Shown here: positions 14,501-23,445 of the stretch, one piece after another
Position numbering within the stretch: position 1 is the first letter of the stretch
How the letters are laid out: every line of letters starts with the position of its first letter
Assembly (NCBI RefSeq): GCF_003429665.1
Contig: NZ_QUWK01000005.1
Coordinates: forward strand, 62,001 to 126,000
Source: Sphaerochaeta halotolerans
GTDB lineage: Bacteria > Spirochaetota > Spirochaetia > Sphaerochaetales > Sphaerochaetaceae
Length of the DNA: 64,000 nucleotides
Direction: 5' to 3'
Position numbers and translations under genes: made by a program
Notes under the pieces: generated by a model
Database searches by the model: none
The model's input: the letters and a program-made list of their open reading frames with translations, nothing else
What the model was told of the DNA's origin: nothing

Positions 14501-15586
14501 TTACCCTACCTGGGGAGGTACCAATACCAATTTCCCTATATGTTGCTTGCGGGAAAAGGCTCTCTGTGCTTCCACGATATGTTCCAAAGGATGTACCCCT
14601 GCAAGCAGAGGTCGGATTTCCCCATGTTCGATATATGATATAAGATTACTGAAAACAGGCTCATCCCAAGCAGTGCACCCTATGAGCTTCAAGTCCTTGA
14701 GATAGAGTCTGCGCAAATCAATGGAAACCTGAGCTCCTGCGATAGCCCCGGAGGTTACCAAACGTCCGCCCCTCTTAAGAAGGTTCAGCATTTCACCAAA
14801 TGCAGGACCGGCCACTGTATCAACTACAACATCTACCGATGTATCGGGTAGAACTCCAGAGACAACCTCTTCACGTGTCAGCACCCTGTCTGCACCAAGG
14901 GCGGCCACATCTTTCTGTTTAGCACAACTGGTAACTGCAATTACCTTTGCACCTCGGCGCTTGGCCAACTGAACCACAGCAGAGCCAACACCACCAGAAG
15001 CCCCTCGTACCAACACCACATCGTTCCCAGATACTGATGATCGATGCAACATATTCTCGGCGGTACCATAGGAACAAGGAATAGTGCCCAACTCCACATC
15101 ACTCCAATTACAATCAATGGGGAACACTTCCCCAGAAGAAACACATACATACTCTGCAAATGCACCATTACAATCTGAACCCAGCCACGCAGTCTCTAGA
15201 GAACCCCACCCAGAAGTTCTCATGCAGGGACGTACCAACACACGCCTTGCAAGCAAAACCTCATCTTCAGGGGAACCAACAGAAACCACCAATCCACAAC
15301 AATCTGTACCTTGGATGAGTGGGAAAGAAGTCTTTTTGTTCCATCCACCTTCGGTTATAGCCTTACTATCATTGGTGGAAACTGCATGGGTACCTTTCGT
15401 AACCGAAGCATCATACCATCCCAAACGGGTATTGATATCGGTTGCATTTATTCCTGCAGACAGCACTTTCAACAACACAGTACCAGGAAGCACCTCTGGA
15501 ACCGGGACATCTTGATACTGCAAATGCTCATAGCCTCCCATTCCAGTGGTAACTACTGCTTTCATTATCGGGGGTATCATACGCAT
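14501..15586 (-). CDS. MDR-superfamily alcohol dehydrogenase/quinone-oxidoreductase-like protein
   Basis: 361 residues. It has the N-terminal GroES-like catalytic domain (VLLKVLSAGINATDINTRLG) and a Rossmann domain with VLVRGASGGVGSAVVQLAKR. The usual ADH zinc-site GHE motif is absent; ASGGVG and the ATDIN motif are those of zinc-less quinone-oxidoreductase relatives, although several cysteines occur. It probably reduces or oxidises a carbonyl/alcohol with NAD(P)H. The start at 15586 was chosen for AGGAGAAAGG upstream; the frame extends to 15763 but that part overlaps the regulator. It follows the RpiR gene by 49 bases and is probably co-transcribed with it, so it may belong to the divergent catabolic operon. 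Confidence 0.82.
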   Translation of the reverse strand: MRMIPPIMKAVVTTGMGGYEHLQYQDVPVPEVLPGTVLLKVLSAGINATDINTRLGWYDASVTKGTHAVSTNDSKAITEGGWNKKTSFPLIQGTDCCGLVVSVGSPEDEVLLARRVLVRPCMRTSGWGSLETAWLGSDCNGAFAEYVCVSSGEVFPIDCNWSDVELGTIPCSYGTAENMLHRSSVSGNDVVLVRGASGGVGSAVVQLAKRRGAKVIAVTSCAKQKDVAALGADRVLTREEVVSGVLPDTSVDVVVDTVAGPAFGEMLNLLKRGGRLVTSGAIAGAQVSIDLRRLYLKDLKLIGCTAWDEPVFSNLISYIEHGEIRPLLAGVHPLEHIVEAQRAFSRKQHIGKLVLVPPQVG

Positions 15587-15635
15587 GGGACCTTTCTCCT
15601 GCCAATATCGATGGGATAATGCATCAATATCGGAT

Positions 15636-16367
15636 TCATGGCTTCTTACTAAGAAAGCGCTGGATGACTTCTTCCAGAAATATGAAGAACGTAGTTCGTG
15701 ACTTCTCATATGCCTGTAAGTGGTTTGGTTGCGGTTGTGGGGCCAGATAGAAAATCTTGTCACATTGGGTGGCCAGCTCAGTGTTGAACTCTTCTGAAAC
15801 GATAATCACATCACATTGCTTTTTCTTTGCTGAAGCATAGATATCCTGGAAGGAGTGAAAACGGCCGGTTTCTGTGAGTATGACCAAGAGAGTCACCTCG
15901 TCAACCATGTTCTTTGCAGCCACAGGGTCTGAGACGGCCATGGTTGTGATATCTGTGCAATTCCTGAACCGATACGAAAAATACTCAGCACAAAGCAGTG
16001 ACGGGCCATATCCGAAGAGAACCAGCTTCTTGTGGTTCACGATCAAGGCATAGAGGTCATCCACCAAGCGGGAATCAAAGGCATCAAGAAATGCTCGTAT
16101 ACGTTGGATTTCATTTGTTGCTGTATATCCAATTACATCCTTCCCATTCAAAAATGCTCTGTACTGTTTATAATTAAGAAACCCAAGCTTTCTCACAAAC
16201 TTCGAAATCTTTGATACTGAGCAATTGCATACCTCAGCAGCCTGGGTAATGCGCAAGGTACCAGAAGTATCTTTTTGGGCAAGCAGAACCTCATGGATAT
16301 GTCGCTCCAGGGGATTTAATGTACGTAAATCAATGGTATTCAAAACAGTATGTCCTTCCTTATTCAT
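15636..16367 (-). CDS. MurR/RpiR-family transcriptional regulator
   Basis: About 243 residues. The N-terminal HTH_6 domain includes ITQAAEVCNCSVSKISKFVR (the recognition helix). The C-terminal SIS sugar-phosphate domain starts near LVLFGYGPSLLCAEYFSYRF and continues through VTLLVILTETGRFHSFQDIY. Such regulators sense a phosphosugar and control nearby sugar genes. An ATG at 16367 gives a normal HTH start; a TTG at 16430 would add 21 residues of no known domain, and neither has a strong ribosome binding site. It is divergent from the FAD-oxidase/ETF/kinase operon, and two similar inverted repeats lie between them. Confidence 0.83.
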   Translation of the reverse strand: MNKEGHTVLNTIDLRTLNPLERHIHEVLLAQKDTSGTLRITQAAEVCNCSVSKISKFVRKLGFLNYKQYRAFLNGKDVIGYTATNEIQRIRAFLDAFDSRLVDDLYALIVNHKKLVLFGYGPSLLCAEYFSYRFRNCTDITTMAVSDPVAAKNMVDEVTLLVILTETGRFHSFQDIYASAKKKQCDVIIVSEEFNTELATQCDKIFYLAPQPQPNHLQAYEKSRTTFFIFLEEVIQRFLSKKP

Positions 16368-16439
16368 GCAACTGATGACAGTGTAATCACTGACAACGGA
16401 AGTATACAGGTAAAATCGCTTGGTACGCAATCATAAAAT

Positions 16440-16491
16440 GGAAAATTTTCCTATTTTAATTATATTACTCTATTTTTTTAGAAATTTTTCC
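16440..16491. promoter_or_regulatory. Candidate RpiR operator pair
   Basis: A perfect 12-bp palindrome GGAAAATTTTCC (16440-16451) and a near copy AGAAATTTTTCC (16480-16491, two mismatches) lie between the RpiR gene and the divergent operon. The second box ends 7 bases before a consensus -35. Spacing and symmetry suit a dimeric regulator, but the AT-rich setting can produce such sites by chance. Confidence 0.5.
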
Positions 16492-16498
16492 ATATTTA

Positions 16499-16527
16499 TT
16501 GACATTACAAACATGGCCCCTTACCAT
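16499..16527 (+). promoter_or_regulatory. Sigma-70 promoter of the ETF/FAD-oxidase operon
   Basis: A consensus -35 TTGACA (16499-16504), a 17-bp spacer and TACCAT (16522-16527) lie about 58 bases before the GTG start at 16585. The candidate repressor box sits immediately upstream. Confidence 0.6.
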
Positions 16528-16584
16528 AAGGACAAATGGGTAAAATACCTATTTGGACTTGTCACCCAGACTTTGGAGGAATCC

Positions 16585-18054
16585 GTGAACAACGAAATGA
16601 TTATTGAACAACTGAAAACAGTGCTGAAACCAACGCAGATCAACACCAACAGTGAAGATCTCTATGATGCATCAGCAGATAGATACAAGAAATATGCTAA
16701 AGCACGAAAGGTACTTGATGTCCCTTCTCCGTTAGCAATCGTCTACCCGGATTCCCCTGAGCAAGTACGGGATTTGCTTGTGTTCTGCAACACCAACCAG
16801 GTCAACGTAATCCCACGTGCGGGGAAAACAGCTACCGAGGGTGGGCTTGAAAACTGGAAGGAACAGACGCTCGTCATAGATGCACTGCATCTGGACAGGA
16901 TCATCAACATTGATACCTACAACATGCAAGCAACCGTACAGGCCGGTGTTCCCTTACAGGAGCTGGAAGATGCCTTGAGAAAAGATGGATTTACCACTGG
17001 GCATTCACCTCAGTCAAAACCGGTTGCAAAACTTGGGGGACTGGTCGCAACACGGAGCATCGGGCAGTTTTCCACCCTCTACGGGGCAATAGAAGATATG
17101 GTTGTCGGACTGGAGTGCGTTTTTCCAGATGGACATATTTCTAGAATCAAGAATGTACCAAGACGTTCAGGGGGACCGGATATCCGACACATCGTCATCG
17201 GTAATGAAGGCACGCTGTGCTACATCACCGAAGTAACGGTCAAGATATTCAAGATCTATCCTGAAAACAATACGTTCTATGGATACCTTATCAAGGACAT
17301 CGATACAGGAATCAAGATCCTGCGAGAGGTCATGGTAAACGGTTTTCGTCCCTCAGTTGCCCGTACCTACAGTGAAGAGGATGCTGCACAGCATTTCTAT
17401 CACTTCCACAAGAACAAGTGTGTACTGCTGTTCATGGCAGAAGGTCCTGAGGGTATCGTGAAAGCCACAGGTGAGGCAATCGAGCAGGCGGTTGAGAAAT
17501 TCAAGGACGGTATCATCGAACAGGTTGACAGCAAGCATATAGAAAACTGGTTCAACAACCTCAATTGGTCCCAGCAAGACATTGACGATGAATTTGAGGG
17601 AATGAAAGAGCACGACAGCCACTCAGGCTTCACCACCGAAATTTCTGCCGATTGGAGCACGATCACAGAAATTTACCACAATGTCATCAAGCGCATAAAA
17701 GAGGACTATCCCCGTTACCATGACTTGACCCTGCTCGGAGGCCACTCCTCTCATAGTTATATCAATGGGACCAACATGTACTTCGTGTACAACTATGACA
17801 TCCACTGTGCTCCTGAGGATGAAATGAGGGTGTACCACCACCCATTACAACGGATCATCGTGGAGGAAACCCTCAAACTTGGGGGGTCAATGTGCCACCA
17901 CCATGGAATTGGAAAGTTCCGTAATGAATGGACCAAGATGGAACATGGCTCCGCATACTACATGCTGGAGAAACTGAAAGAAGCGTTTGATCCGAACGGC
18001 ATCATGAACTTTGGTACCATCTTCCCCCAGGAAGAAGGTAAGAAGTACCAATAA
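16585..18054 (+). CDS. FAD-linked oxidase, AGPS/YgcU-like
   Basis: 489-residue flavoprotein of the VAO/FAD_binding_4 type. The FAD domain shows PRAGKTATEGGLENW, ATVQAGVPLQELEDALRKDG, then TTGHSPQSKPVAKLGGLVAT and GNEGTLCYITEVTVKI. The C-terminal cap ends with GGSMCHHHGIGKFRNEW, the triple-His signature of alkyldihydroxyacetonephosphate synthases. Inside an operon with ETF subunits it more likely acts as a dehydrogenase that hands electrons to ETF, as E. coli YgcU is predicted to do. The start is a GTG at 16585 with GGAGGA six bases upstream; the frame reaches back to 16420, but that part is promoter. First gene of a six-gene operon. Confidence 0.85.
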   Translation: MNNEMIIEQLKTVLKPTQINTNSEDLYDASADRYKKYAKARKVLDVPSPLAIVYPDSPEQVRDLLVFCNTNQVNVIPRAGKTATEGGLENWKEQTLVIDALHLDRIINIDTYNMQATVQAGVPLQELEDALRKDGFTTGHSPQSKPVAKLGGLVATRSIGQFSTLYGAIEDMVVGLECVFPDGHISRIKNVPRRSGGPDIRHIVIGNEGTLCYITEVTVKIFKIYPENNTFYGYLIKDIDTGIKILREVMVNGFRPSVARTYSEEDAAQHFYHFHKNKCVLLFMAEGPEGIVKATGEAIEQAVEKFKDGIIEQVDSKHIENWFNNLNWSQQDIDDEFEGMKEHDSHSGFTTEISADWSTITEIYHNVIKRIKEDYPRYHDLTLLGGHSSHSYINGTNMYFVYNYDIHCAPEDEMRVYHHPLQRIIVEETLKLGGSMCHHHGIGKFRNEWTKMEHGSAYYMLEKLKEAFDPNGIMNFGTIFPQEEGKKYQ

Positions 18055-18066
18055 AGTGGTGTCCCT

Positions 18067-18861
18067 ATGAACATCATTTGCTTAGTAAAATTCGTTCCAG
18101 ATATAACTGGGTTCACCTATGATTATCATGCAAGTGCCATGGTACGAGAACACACCAGGATGGTGTTGAATCCAGATGATGAGTGTGCACTCTCCTTCGC
18201 TTTCAAGCTGAAGGAGCAGCATCCTGAGTCCTTGATCCATGTAGTCTCCATGGCTCCATCCTCTGTAGTACCACACATGCATGACCTTCTCAGGCTTCCT
18301 GTGGACAGGGGAACGCTCATCTCTGACCCTCTTTTTGCAGGGAGCGACACCTATGCAACCAGTGAGGTGCTGGGCACCTATCTCAAGAGCCAAGAGTTTG
18401 ATGTAATTCTCAGTGGAAGCCGATCGCTTGATGGAGCAACATCCCAAATCCCCGGGCAGATTGCCCAGATGCTCGGTTTTGATCACATGTTGGATATCAC
18501 CGATATTGATGTTGGGAGGACTTCTCGCACAGATGCAGTGTTCTCCATTGAGGGTGAGAAGGAAACAACCACCTGGTCCATGCAACTTCCTGGAGTACTG
18601 AGTCTTGCTAGGAGCAGCACCTGTAAACTTCCCTATCCGTCTTATGCAGATCTGCAGAAAGACGTCTCAGACAAGCTTACTATTCTCACCAACAAAGAAC
18701 TTGGAATAGATTCCACACATATCGGCTTGGAGGGTTCCCTGACCAAGGTGGTACATACCTACGAAGCGAATAGTCGCATACGGGAAAAGACGGTGGTGGA
18801 GGCAGATGATGAGGGAATTGAATTTGTGTTCTCCTATCTAAAGGAAAGGGGGTTTGTGTAG
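18067..18861 (+). CDS. etfB: Electron transfer flavoprotein beta subunit
   Basis: 264-residue ETF beta subunit (adenine-nucleotide alpha-hydrolase fold). It opens MNIICLVKFVPDITGF as in EtfB/FixA proteins and has the conserved LSGSRSLDGATSQIPGQIAQ segment, the family's DG-x-x-x-Q nucleotide contact. Together with EtfA it carries electrons from the FAD oxidase upstream. It is 12 bases downstream of that gene and one base upstream of etfA. Whether it belongs to a bifurcating type cannot be judged by eye. It resembles the YgcR set by context. Confidence 0.87.
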   Translation: MNIICLVKFVPDITGFTYDYHASAMVREHTRMVLNPDDECALSFAFKLKEQHPESLIHVVSMAPSSVVPHMHDLLRLPVDRGTLISDPLFAGSDTYATSEVLGTYLKSQEFDVILSGSRSLDGATSQIPGQIAQMLGFDHMLDITDIDVGRTSRTDAVFSIEGEKETTTWSMQLPGVLSLARSSTCKLPYPSYADLQKDVSDKLTILTNKELGIDSTHIGLEGSLTKVVHTYEANSRIREKTVVEADDEGIEFVFSYLKERGFV

Positions 18862-18862
18862 C

Positions 18863-19843
18863 ATGAAGCGTACCCTGATTCTTGGAGACACTGGACTCCC
18901 CAAGCGTAGCAATGATCTCCTTGAGGTGAGCAATAGAATCTATGATGGGAAGAAGCATGAATCTTGGCTGCTTGCCTTCTCTCCTGACCAAGAGAACTTG
19001 CCAGAAGGCTTTGAGAGGATCATCCTAGTCCAGGATGAGGGGAATATCTGTGAAGATGCACGATATATCTGTGCAATCATTATGGATCTCCACTCGACCT
19101 ATGCGTTTGATGCCATCCTTATCCCTGGTACATGGATCGGACGAATGGTTGCACCACGACTGGCAAAGCGGTTACAGGTTGGATTGGTCGCTGAAATAAA
19201 TGATGTGAAGACACGTGATGACGCCTTGGAGTTTGTACGCACAGCCTACTCTGGGAATATTCTCTCCGGTATTGCAATAACAAGTAGCCCTCCCATTATC
19301 CTGAGCATCAAACCTGGAATATTTACCTGGGAACAAAAATCAGGAGTGAACACCATAATCCAGAACTATACCAAGAAACTACAATCTCCATCGTCCCTAA
19401 CCTGTCTGAAAAGAAAGCAACGTTCTGTTTCCTATGATATTCGTGACAGCAAAGTGCTTGTTTCCGGAGGTGGTGGTGCAAAGAGAGCATATCCACTCCT
19501 GGAAACACTGGCAAAAGCCTTGGGGGGCGAAGTTTCTGTAAGCCGGAAACTTGTTGACCAAGGGATTGCCAACCGTACCATCCAGGTAGGACAATCAGGG
19601 AAGATAGTCAACCCGAGACTGTATATTGCCATCGGTATTGATGGGGCAATCCAACATGTGGAAGGATTACGTAATGTAGAGACGATACTTTCAGTGAACA
19701 CCCACTCAGACGCGCCGATCTGCAGCATATCGGATGTTGTAGTTGTTGGTGATGCAAAGATTTTTATAGAAAAGCTGTTACAACGGATTGCCTTAGAAAA
19801 TGAGGGAACAATTCACGATCAATACAGAGGAGAGAGAAAATGA
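18863..19843 (+). CDS. etfA: Electron transfer flavoprotein alpha subunit
   Basis: 326 residues. The C-terminal FAD-binding domain is clear: VLVSGGGGAKRAYPLLETLA, GGEVSVSRKLVDQGIANRTI, QVGQSGKIVNPRLYIAIGID, GAIQHVEGLRNVETILSVNT, then DAPICSISDVVVVGDA. The usual GISGA is GIDGA here, a small change near the flavin. The N-terminal nucleotide-like domain is more divergent. The ATG at 18863 lies one base after the etfB stop. The last codons overlap the next gene (ATGA), so translation is coupled. No ferredoxin-like extension is present. Confidence 0.87.
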   Translation: MKRTLILGDTGLPKRSNDLLEVSNRIYDGKKHESWLLAFSPDQENLPEGFERIILVQDEGNICEDARYICAIIMDLHSTYAFDAILIPGTWIGRMVAPRLAKRLQVGLVAEINDVKTRDDALEFVRTAYSGNILSGIAITSSPPIILSIKPGIFTWEQKSGVNTIIQNYTKKLQSPSSLTCLKRKQRSVSYDIRDSKVLVSGGGGAKRAYPLLETLAKALGGEVSVSRKLVDQGIANRTIQVGQSGKIVNPRLYIAIGIDGAIQHVEGLRNVETILSVNTHSDAPICSISDVVVVGDAKIFIEKLLQRIALENEGTIHDQYRGERK

Positions 19844-20619
19844 ATATACCTGACTTCACCATGGACTTCTTTTCCTTGAAAGGGAAAAACGCCATTGTTA
19901 CCGGCGGGAACAGCGGTTTGGGGCAACCGTTCTCCGTAGCATTGGCAAAGGCTGGAGCAAATGTCATGGTAGCGAGCATCTTGGAAGATGATGGTCAGAC
20001 AAGAGAGTGGGTTGAAGATTGTGGAGTTGAGTATCACTATATCCACAGCAACATCACCGAAGAGGGTGAATGCAAACGTGTCGTAGATGCGTGCCTCGAT
20101 ACTTGGGGAAGCGTTGACATCCTGGTCAACTGTGCAGGTATCAGCATAAACAAAGAGAATGTTACTGAATTCAATCGAAGTGATTGGGACAAGATGATTG
20201 CAGTGAACCTGACCGCTGCCTTTGAGATGATACACGAAGCCAGCCCCCACATGCTCAAACAGAGAAGTGGGAAAATCATCAACATTGCATCGCTGTACGC
20301 TTTTCTCGGCGGGCGATGGTCACCAGCATATGCTGCATCAAAACATGGTATTGTTGGATTGACGAAGGCGATGAGTGATGAGCTTGCAGAATTCAATATC
20401 CAGGTCAATGCCATTGCCCCTGGGTACTTTGCAACCAAGTTGACAGAGAAAACCCGCAGCGACCAGAAACGGAATGAGGGAATTGTATCTCATATTCCTG
20501 CAAATCGTTGGGGTACAGCAACCGACTTGATGGGTTCTTGCGTGTATCTGTCCAGCGATGCTTCCAACTATGTGAACGGAACTGTATTGACTATTGATGG
20601 AGGATTCCTGATACGCTAA
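19840..20619 (+). CDS. SDR-family dehydrogenase, KduD/YgcW-like
   Basis: 259-residue classical SDR. It opens FFSLKGKNAIVTGGNSGLGQ, with the cofactor loop TGGNSGLG, then NCAG, NIASLYAFLGGRWSPAYAAS with the catalytic Ser, Tyr and Lys (YAASKHG), and the ending NGTVLTIDGGF. It is near 2-deoxy-D-gluconate 3-dehydrogenase (KduD) in style. It overlaps etfA by four bases and has GGAGAG upstream. In this operon it would supply or remove a hydride at one carbon of the sugar or polyol that the FAD oxidase works on. Confidence 0.86.
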   Translation: MNIPDFTMDFFSLKGKNAIVTGGNSGLGQPFSVALAKAGANVMVASILEDDGQTREWVEDCGVEYHYIHSNITEEGECKRVVDACLDTWGSVDILVNCAGISINKENVTEFNRSDWDKMIAVNLTAAFEMIHEASPHMLKQRSGKIINIASLYAFLGGRWSPAYAASKHGIVGLTKAMSDELAEFNIQVNAIAPGYFATKLTEKTRSDQKRNEGIVSHIPANRWGTATDLMGSCVYLSSDASNYVNGTVLTIDGGFLIR

Positions 20620-20651
20620 ATCATAGGAATCATAGAGATAAAGAAGTAACC

Positions 20652-22088
20652 ATGAAACAGAAGTATATTGTAGCAATCGATGGTGGTACACAGAGTACCA
20701 AAGTGGCACTATTTGACACCCTCGGCCGAGAGATTTGCTCAGATACTGTGCCGCTCAAGGAAATCCATCTGTATGGAGACTCAAGGGCTGAACACCCTGA
20801 TGATGATCTGTGGGACACTTTGCAACAGGCTTGCAAAGGAATGCTTAGTTCGTTTCAAGGCAACATAGAGGATATTATCGGCATCGGCTTGGGCTCCATC
20901 CGTTGCTGTCGTGCCCTCCTCAAGGAAGATGGAAATTTGGCTTCCCCGGTGCAAAGCTGGATGGATATCCGTCTCTCCTATCCCTATGAACATGAGGATG
21001 CTGAGGTGAGGTATGTTACCACCGCTACAGGGTATCTGACCCATCGACTGACAGGAGAGACCAAGGATACTCGATCAAACTATGTGGGTCCCTGGCCTAT
21101 CGACCCGGAGACATTACAGTGGTACCCGGATGGTGAACTCTTCGATTCCTATACCACACCACGGTCCATGCTCTTTGAGTTGGTAGACCCAGCTACCGTC
21201 CTGGGCTATGTGACAGAACAAGCGAGTAAAGCTACCGGGCTTCCTGCAGGAATCCCCGTTGTTTCTACTGCAAATGATAAAGCCGTAGAAGGCCTAGGTG
21301 CAGGTTTGACTGATTCTGGAACCGTCTTGGTGTCACTAGGCACATACATCACAAGCATGATGGTAGGAGATACATACCAAGAAAATGCAGAGTTCTATTG
21401 GAGTAATCCTGGGGCTGTACCGGGTGAATTTCTCTATGAGAGCAATGGGATTCGTAGGGGGATGGCTACCGTTACCTGGATCAAGGACCTCATGGGTTCT
21501 GGCTTGGAAGAACAAGCAAAAGGCCACAATCTTTCGCCGGAAGCATATTTGAATGTACTGGGAAAAGATGTTCCTGCTGGATGTGATGGACTATACACTA
21601 TCTTGCACTGGCTTGCCCGTCCCACCCATCAATGGGAGCGAGGCATCATGATTGGGTTCAACGGTTCACACAAGGGACCGCATATGTTTCGCTCCGTACT
21701 TGAAGGCATCGCAATGACCATGAAGAATAACGCGAAGGCGATGTGCGATGAGATGGGCAAGAAAATAGATCATCTCATTGTAAGTGGTGGTGGGTCCAAT
21801 GGAGATCTTTTCATGCAGATCTTTGCCGATGTATTTGGAGTGCCTGCTCATCGGAACGAGGTAAATGAGTCGGCCAGTATGGGAGCTGCAATCTGTACTG
21901 CCCTTGCCTTGGGAGTGTATCCTGATAGGTCTTCAGCTATCGAACATATGGTGAGAATTCGAGATAATTTCAAACCTAATGAGGCAAACGTGCTACTGTA
22001 TGAGAGAATCAATCAAGAGGTGTACACCAAAATCAATGCCGCAACCGAGGAAGTATTACAAGCCTCTCATCGTATTTTTCATGATTGA
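20652..22088 (+). CDS. FGGY-family carbohydrate kinase (YgcE/xylulokinase-like)
   Basis: 478-residue sugar kinase. The N-terminal ATPase loop YIVAIDGGTQSTKVALFDTL, the mid part TGLPAGIPVVSTANDKAVEG with GTVLVSLGTY, and the C-terminal adenosine loop LIVSGGGSNGDLFMQIFADV are all present, so the two-domain fold is complete. Xylulokinase and glycerol kinase are relatives; the substrate cannot be read off. It is 32 bases behind the SDR in the same operon and would commit the oxidised or reduced sugar to central metabolism as a phosphate, the likely ligand for the RpiR regulator. Confidence 0.86.
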   Translation: MKQKYIVAIDGGTQSTKVALFDTLGREICSDTVPLKEIHLYGDSRAEHPDDDLWDTLQQACKGMLSSFQGNIEDIIGIGLGSIRCCRALLKEDGNLASPVQSWMDIRLSYPYEHEDAEVRYVTTATGYLTHRLTGETKDTRSNYVGPWPIDPETLQWYPDGELFDSYTTPRSMLFELVDPATVLGYVTEQASKATGLPAGIPVVSTANDKAVEGLGAGLTDSGTVLVSLGTYITSMMVGDTYQENAEFYWSNPGAVPGEFLYESNGIRRGMATVTWIKDLMGSGLEEQAKGHNLSPEAYLNVLGKDVPAGCDGLYTILHWLARPTHQWERGIMIGFNGSHKGPHMFRSVLEGIAMTMKNNAKAMCDEMGKKIDHLIVSGGGSNGDLFMQIFADVFGVPAHRNEVNESASMGAAICTALALGVYPDRSSAIEHMVRIRDNFKPNEANVLLYERINQEVYTKINAATEEVLQASHRIFHD

Positions 22089-22129
22089 CCTTTAATCCTC
22101 CTTCATTATTTTGATACCCAAAGCCGAGG

Positions 22130-22150
22130 TACGTTGCTATATTCAACGTA
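22130..22150. promoter_or_regulatory. Inverted repeat before the MFS gene
   Basis: TACGTTG and CAACGTA around seven bases, ending just at the AAGGAGGAGG ribosome binding site of the gene at 22166. As RNA it would form a small hairpin near the ribosome binding site. As DNA it could be an operator. Confidence 0.35.
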
Positions 22151-22165
22151 AGGAGGAGGTTTTTG

Positions 22166-23374
22166 ATGCGCATCACCAACTATCGTTCTTTCATGATCCA
22201 TGCCCTGTTCCTCTCGCTGACCATGAGCTTCATAGACGTAAATACCGTTGCTCCTGCCATGCTCACCGAGAGTGGAGCTACCACGTTCCACCTCGGGTTG
22301 CTTACCGCAATCATGGTGGGATTTGCCAGCTTCATGCAGTTATTGTTTGCGACTTTCATCATGGGATTCAAGCATAAGAAACCGGCTCTCTTGGTGGGTA
22401 TCTACTTCAGGGTTGCAGCGCTTGCAAGCCTGGGAATATTCTTGCACAACCTTGGAGAGCCTGCTACCTGGAAGATTTGGCTTATCCTCTTCTTGATAAC
22501 CGTGTTCTCCTTCAGCGGTGCATGGGCAAACATCGCATACACTGATATCCTTGGGAGCACCATTGAAAAACCTCTGAGAAAGAAGCTGCTTACCCAGAAA
22601 CAACTGATCAGCAGTATTGGCTTGATTATCAGTTCAGTTGTCGTAAAGATTGTTCTATCCTACCTCTCCTACCCAGACAGCTACAGCCTTCTGTTCCTTA
22701 TGGCAAGCCTGTTGCTACTCTTTGCAACCAGTGGCTTCTGGATGCTTAAGGAGGGAGAACCTCCAGAGAGGAAGCGCCAAAGTCTTGCTGATAAACTTGG
22801 CATGTTTGCCGAAGCCATCAAGGGGGACCGTAATGTTATGCTCTACCTTGTGCTGGTAAATACCTCTGGCGTTATTCTTTCTACCCTGCCCTTTTTAGTG
22901 GTACTGGCAAATCAACACTATGGAATGGACGGGGGGAGAACAGGAACCTTCCTGCTGTTCCAGCTTTCAGGATCCTTGATTGCAACCATCTTGGCGAACC
23001 TGTTCAGCAAGGGGCAACGCTATCGTCCCCTGCTCTATTTCTTCATCTTCCTCGGTGCATTCACCCCGCTCGTAGCCCTGTTGCTGATAGCAATCCCTTC
23101 CCTCTATCCGCTCGCATTCCTGCTTGGAGGAGCCACCAGCGCACTCTATCACATCCTTACGGTAGGAATTCTTCTAGAGATTTCCACAGATGAGAACCGA
23201 CCAATCTATACTGGAATTGGTGGTGCTGGTGCTTTGATGAATATTCTCTATCCTATGCTTGCAGGTCTCTTACTCCCCTACCTAGGCTTTCCTCTGGTCT
23301 TCATTCTTACCAGTTGTTATATGCTTCTGGGGCTCTATGCAGCAAAACATTTGGATTGTGGTATAGTTGCTTGA
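22166..23374 (+). CDS. Major facilitator superfamily transporter
   Basis: 402 residues with about 12 membrane segments, beginning NYRSFMIHALFLSLTMSFID. The charged central loop LKEGEPPERKRQSLADKLG separates the halves. ATG at 22166 with a very strong AAGGAGGAGG; a TTG one codon upstream is not needed. It lies 77 bases after the kinase in the same direction and probably imports the substrate of the ETF-linked pathway, as MFS genes do in the E. coli ygc cluster. An inverted repeat in the gap could give it separate control. Confidence 0.82.
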   Translation: MRITNYRSFMIHALFLSLTMSFIDVNTVAPAMLTESGATTFHLGLLTAIMVGFASFMQLLFATFIMGFKHKKPALLVGIYFRVAALASLGIFLHNLGEPATWKIWLILFLITVFSFSGAWANIAYTDILGSTIEKPLRKKLLTQKQLISSIGLIISSVVVKIVLSYLSYPDSYSLLFLMASLLLLFATSGFWMLKEGEPPERKRQSLADKLGMFAEAIKGDRNVMLYLVLVNTSGVILSTLPFLVVLANQHYGMDGGRTGTFLLFQLSGSLIATILANLFSKGQRYRPLLYFFIFLGAFTPLVALLLIAIPSLYPLAFLLGGATSALYHILTVGILLEISTDENRPIYTGIGGAGALMNILYPMLAGLLLPYLGFPLVFILTSCYMLLGLYAAKHLDCGIVA

Positions 23375-23445
23375 ATCCATACCAGCAGGTATAACGGGAA
23401 AAATGTAATTTCTTTCTATATTGCTTCTATTACATAGGAGCTTTT

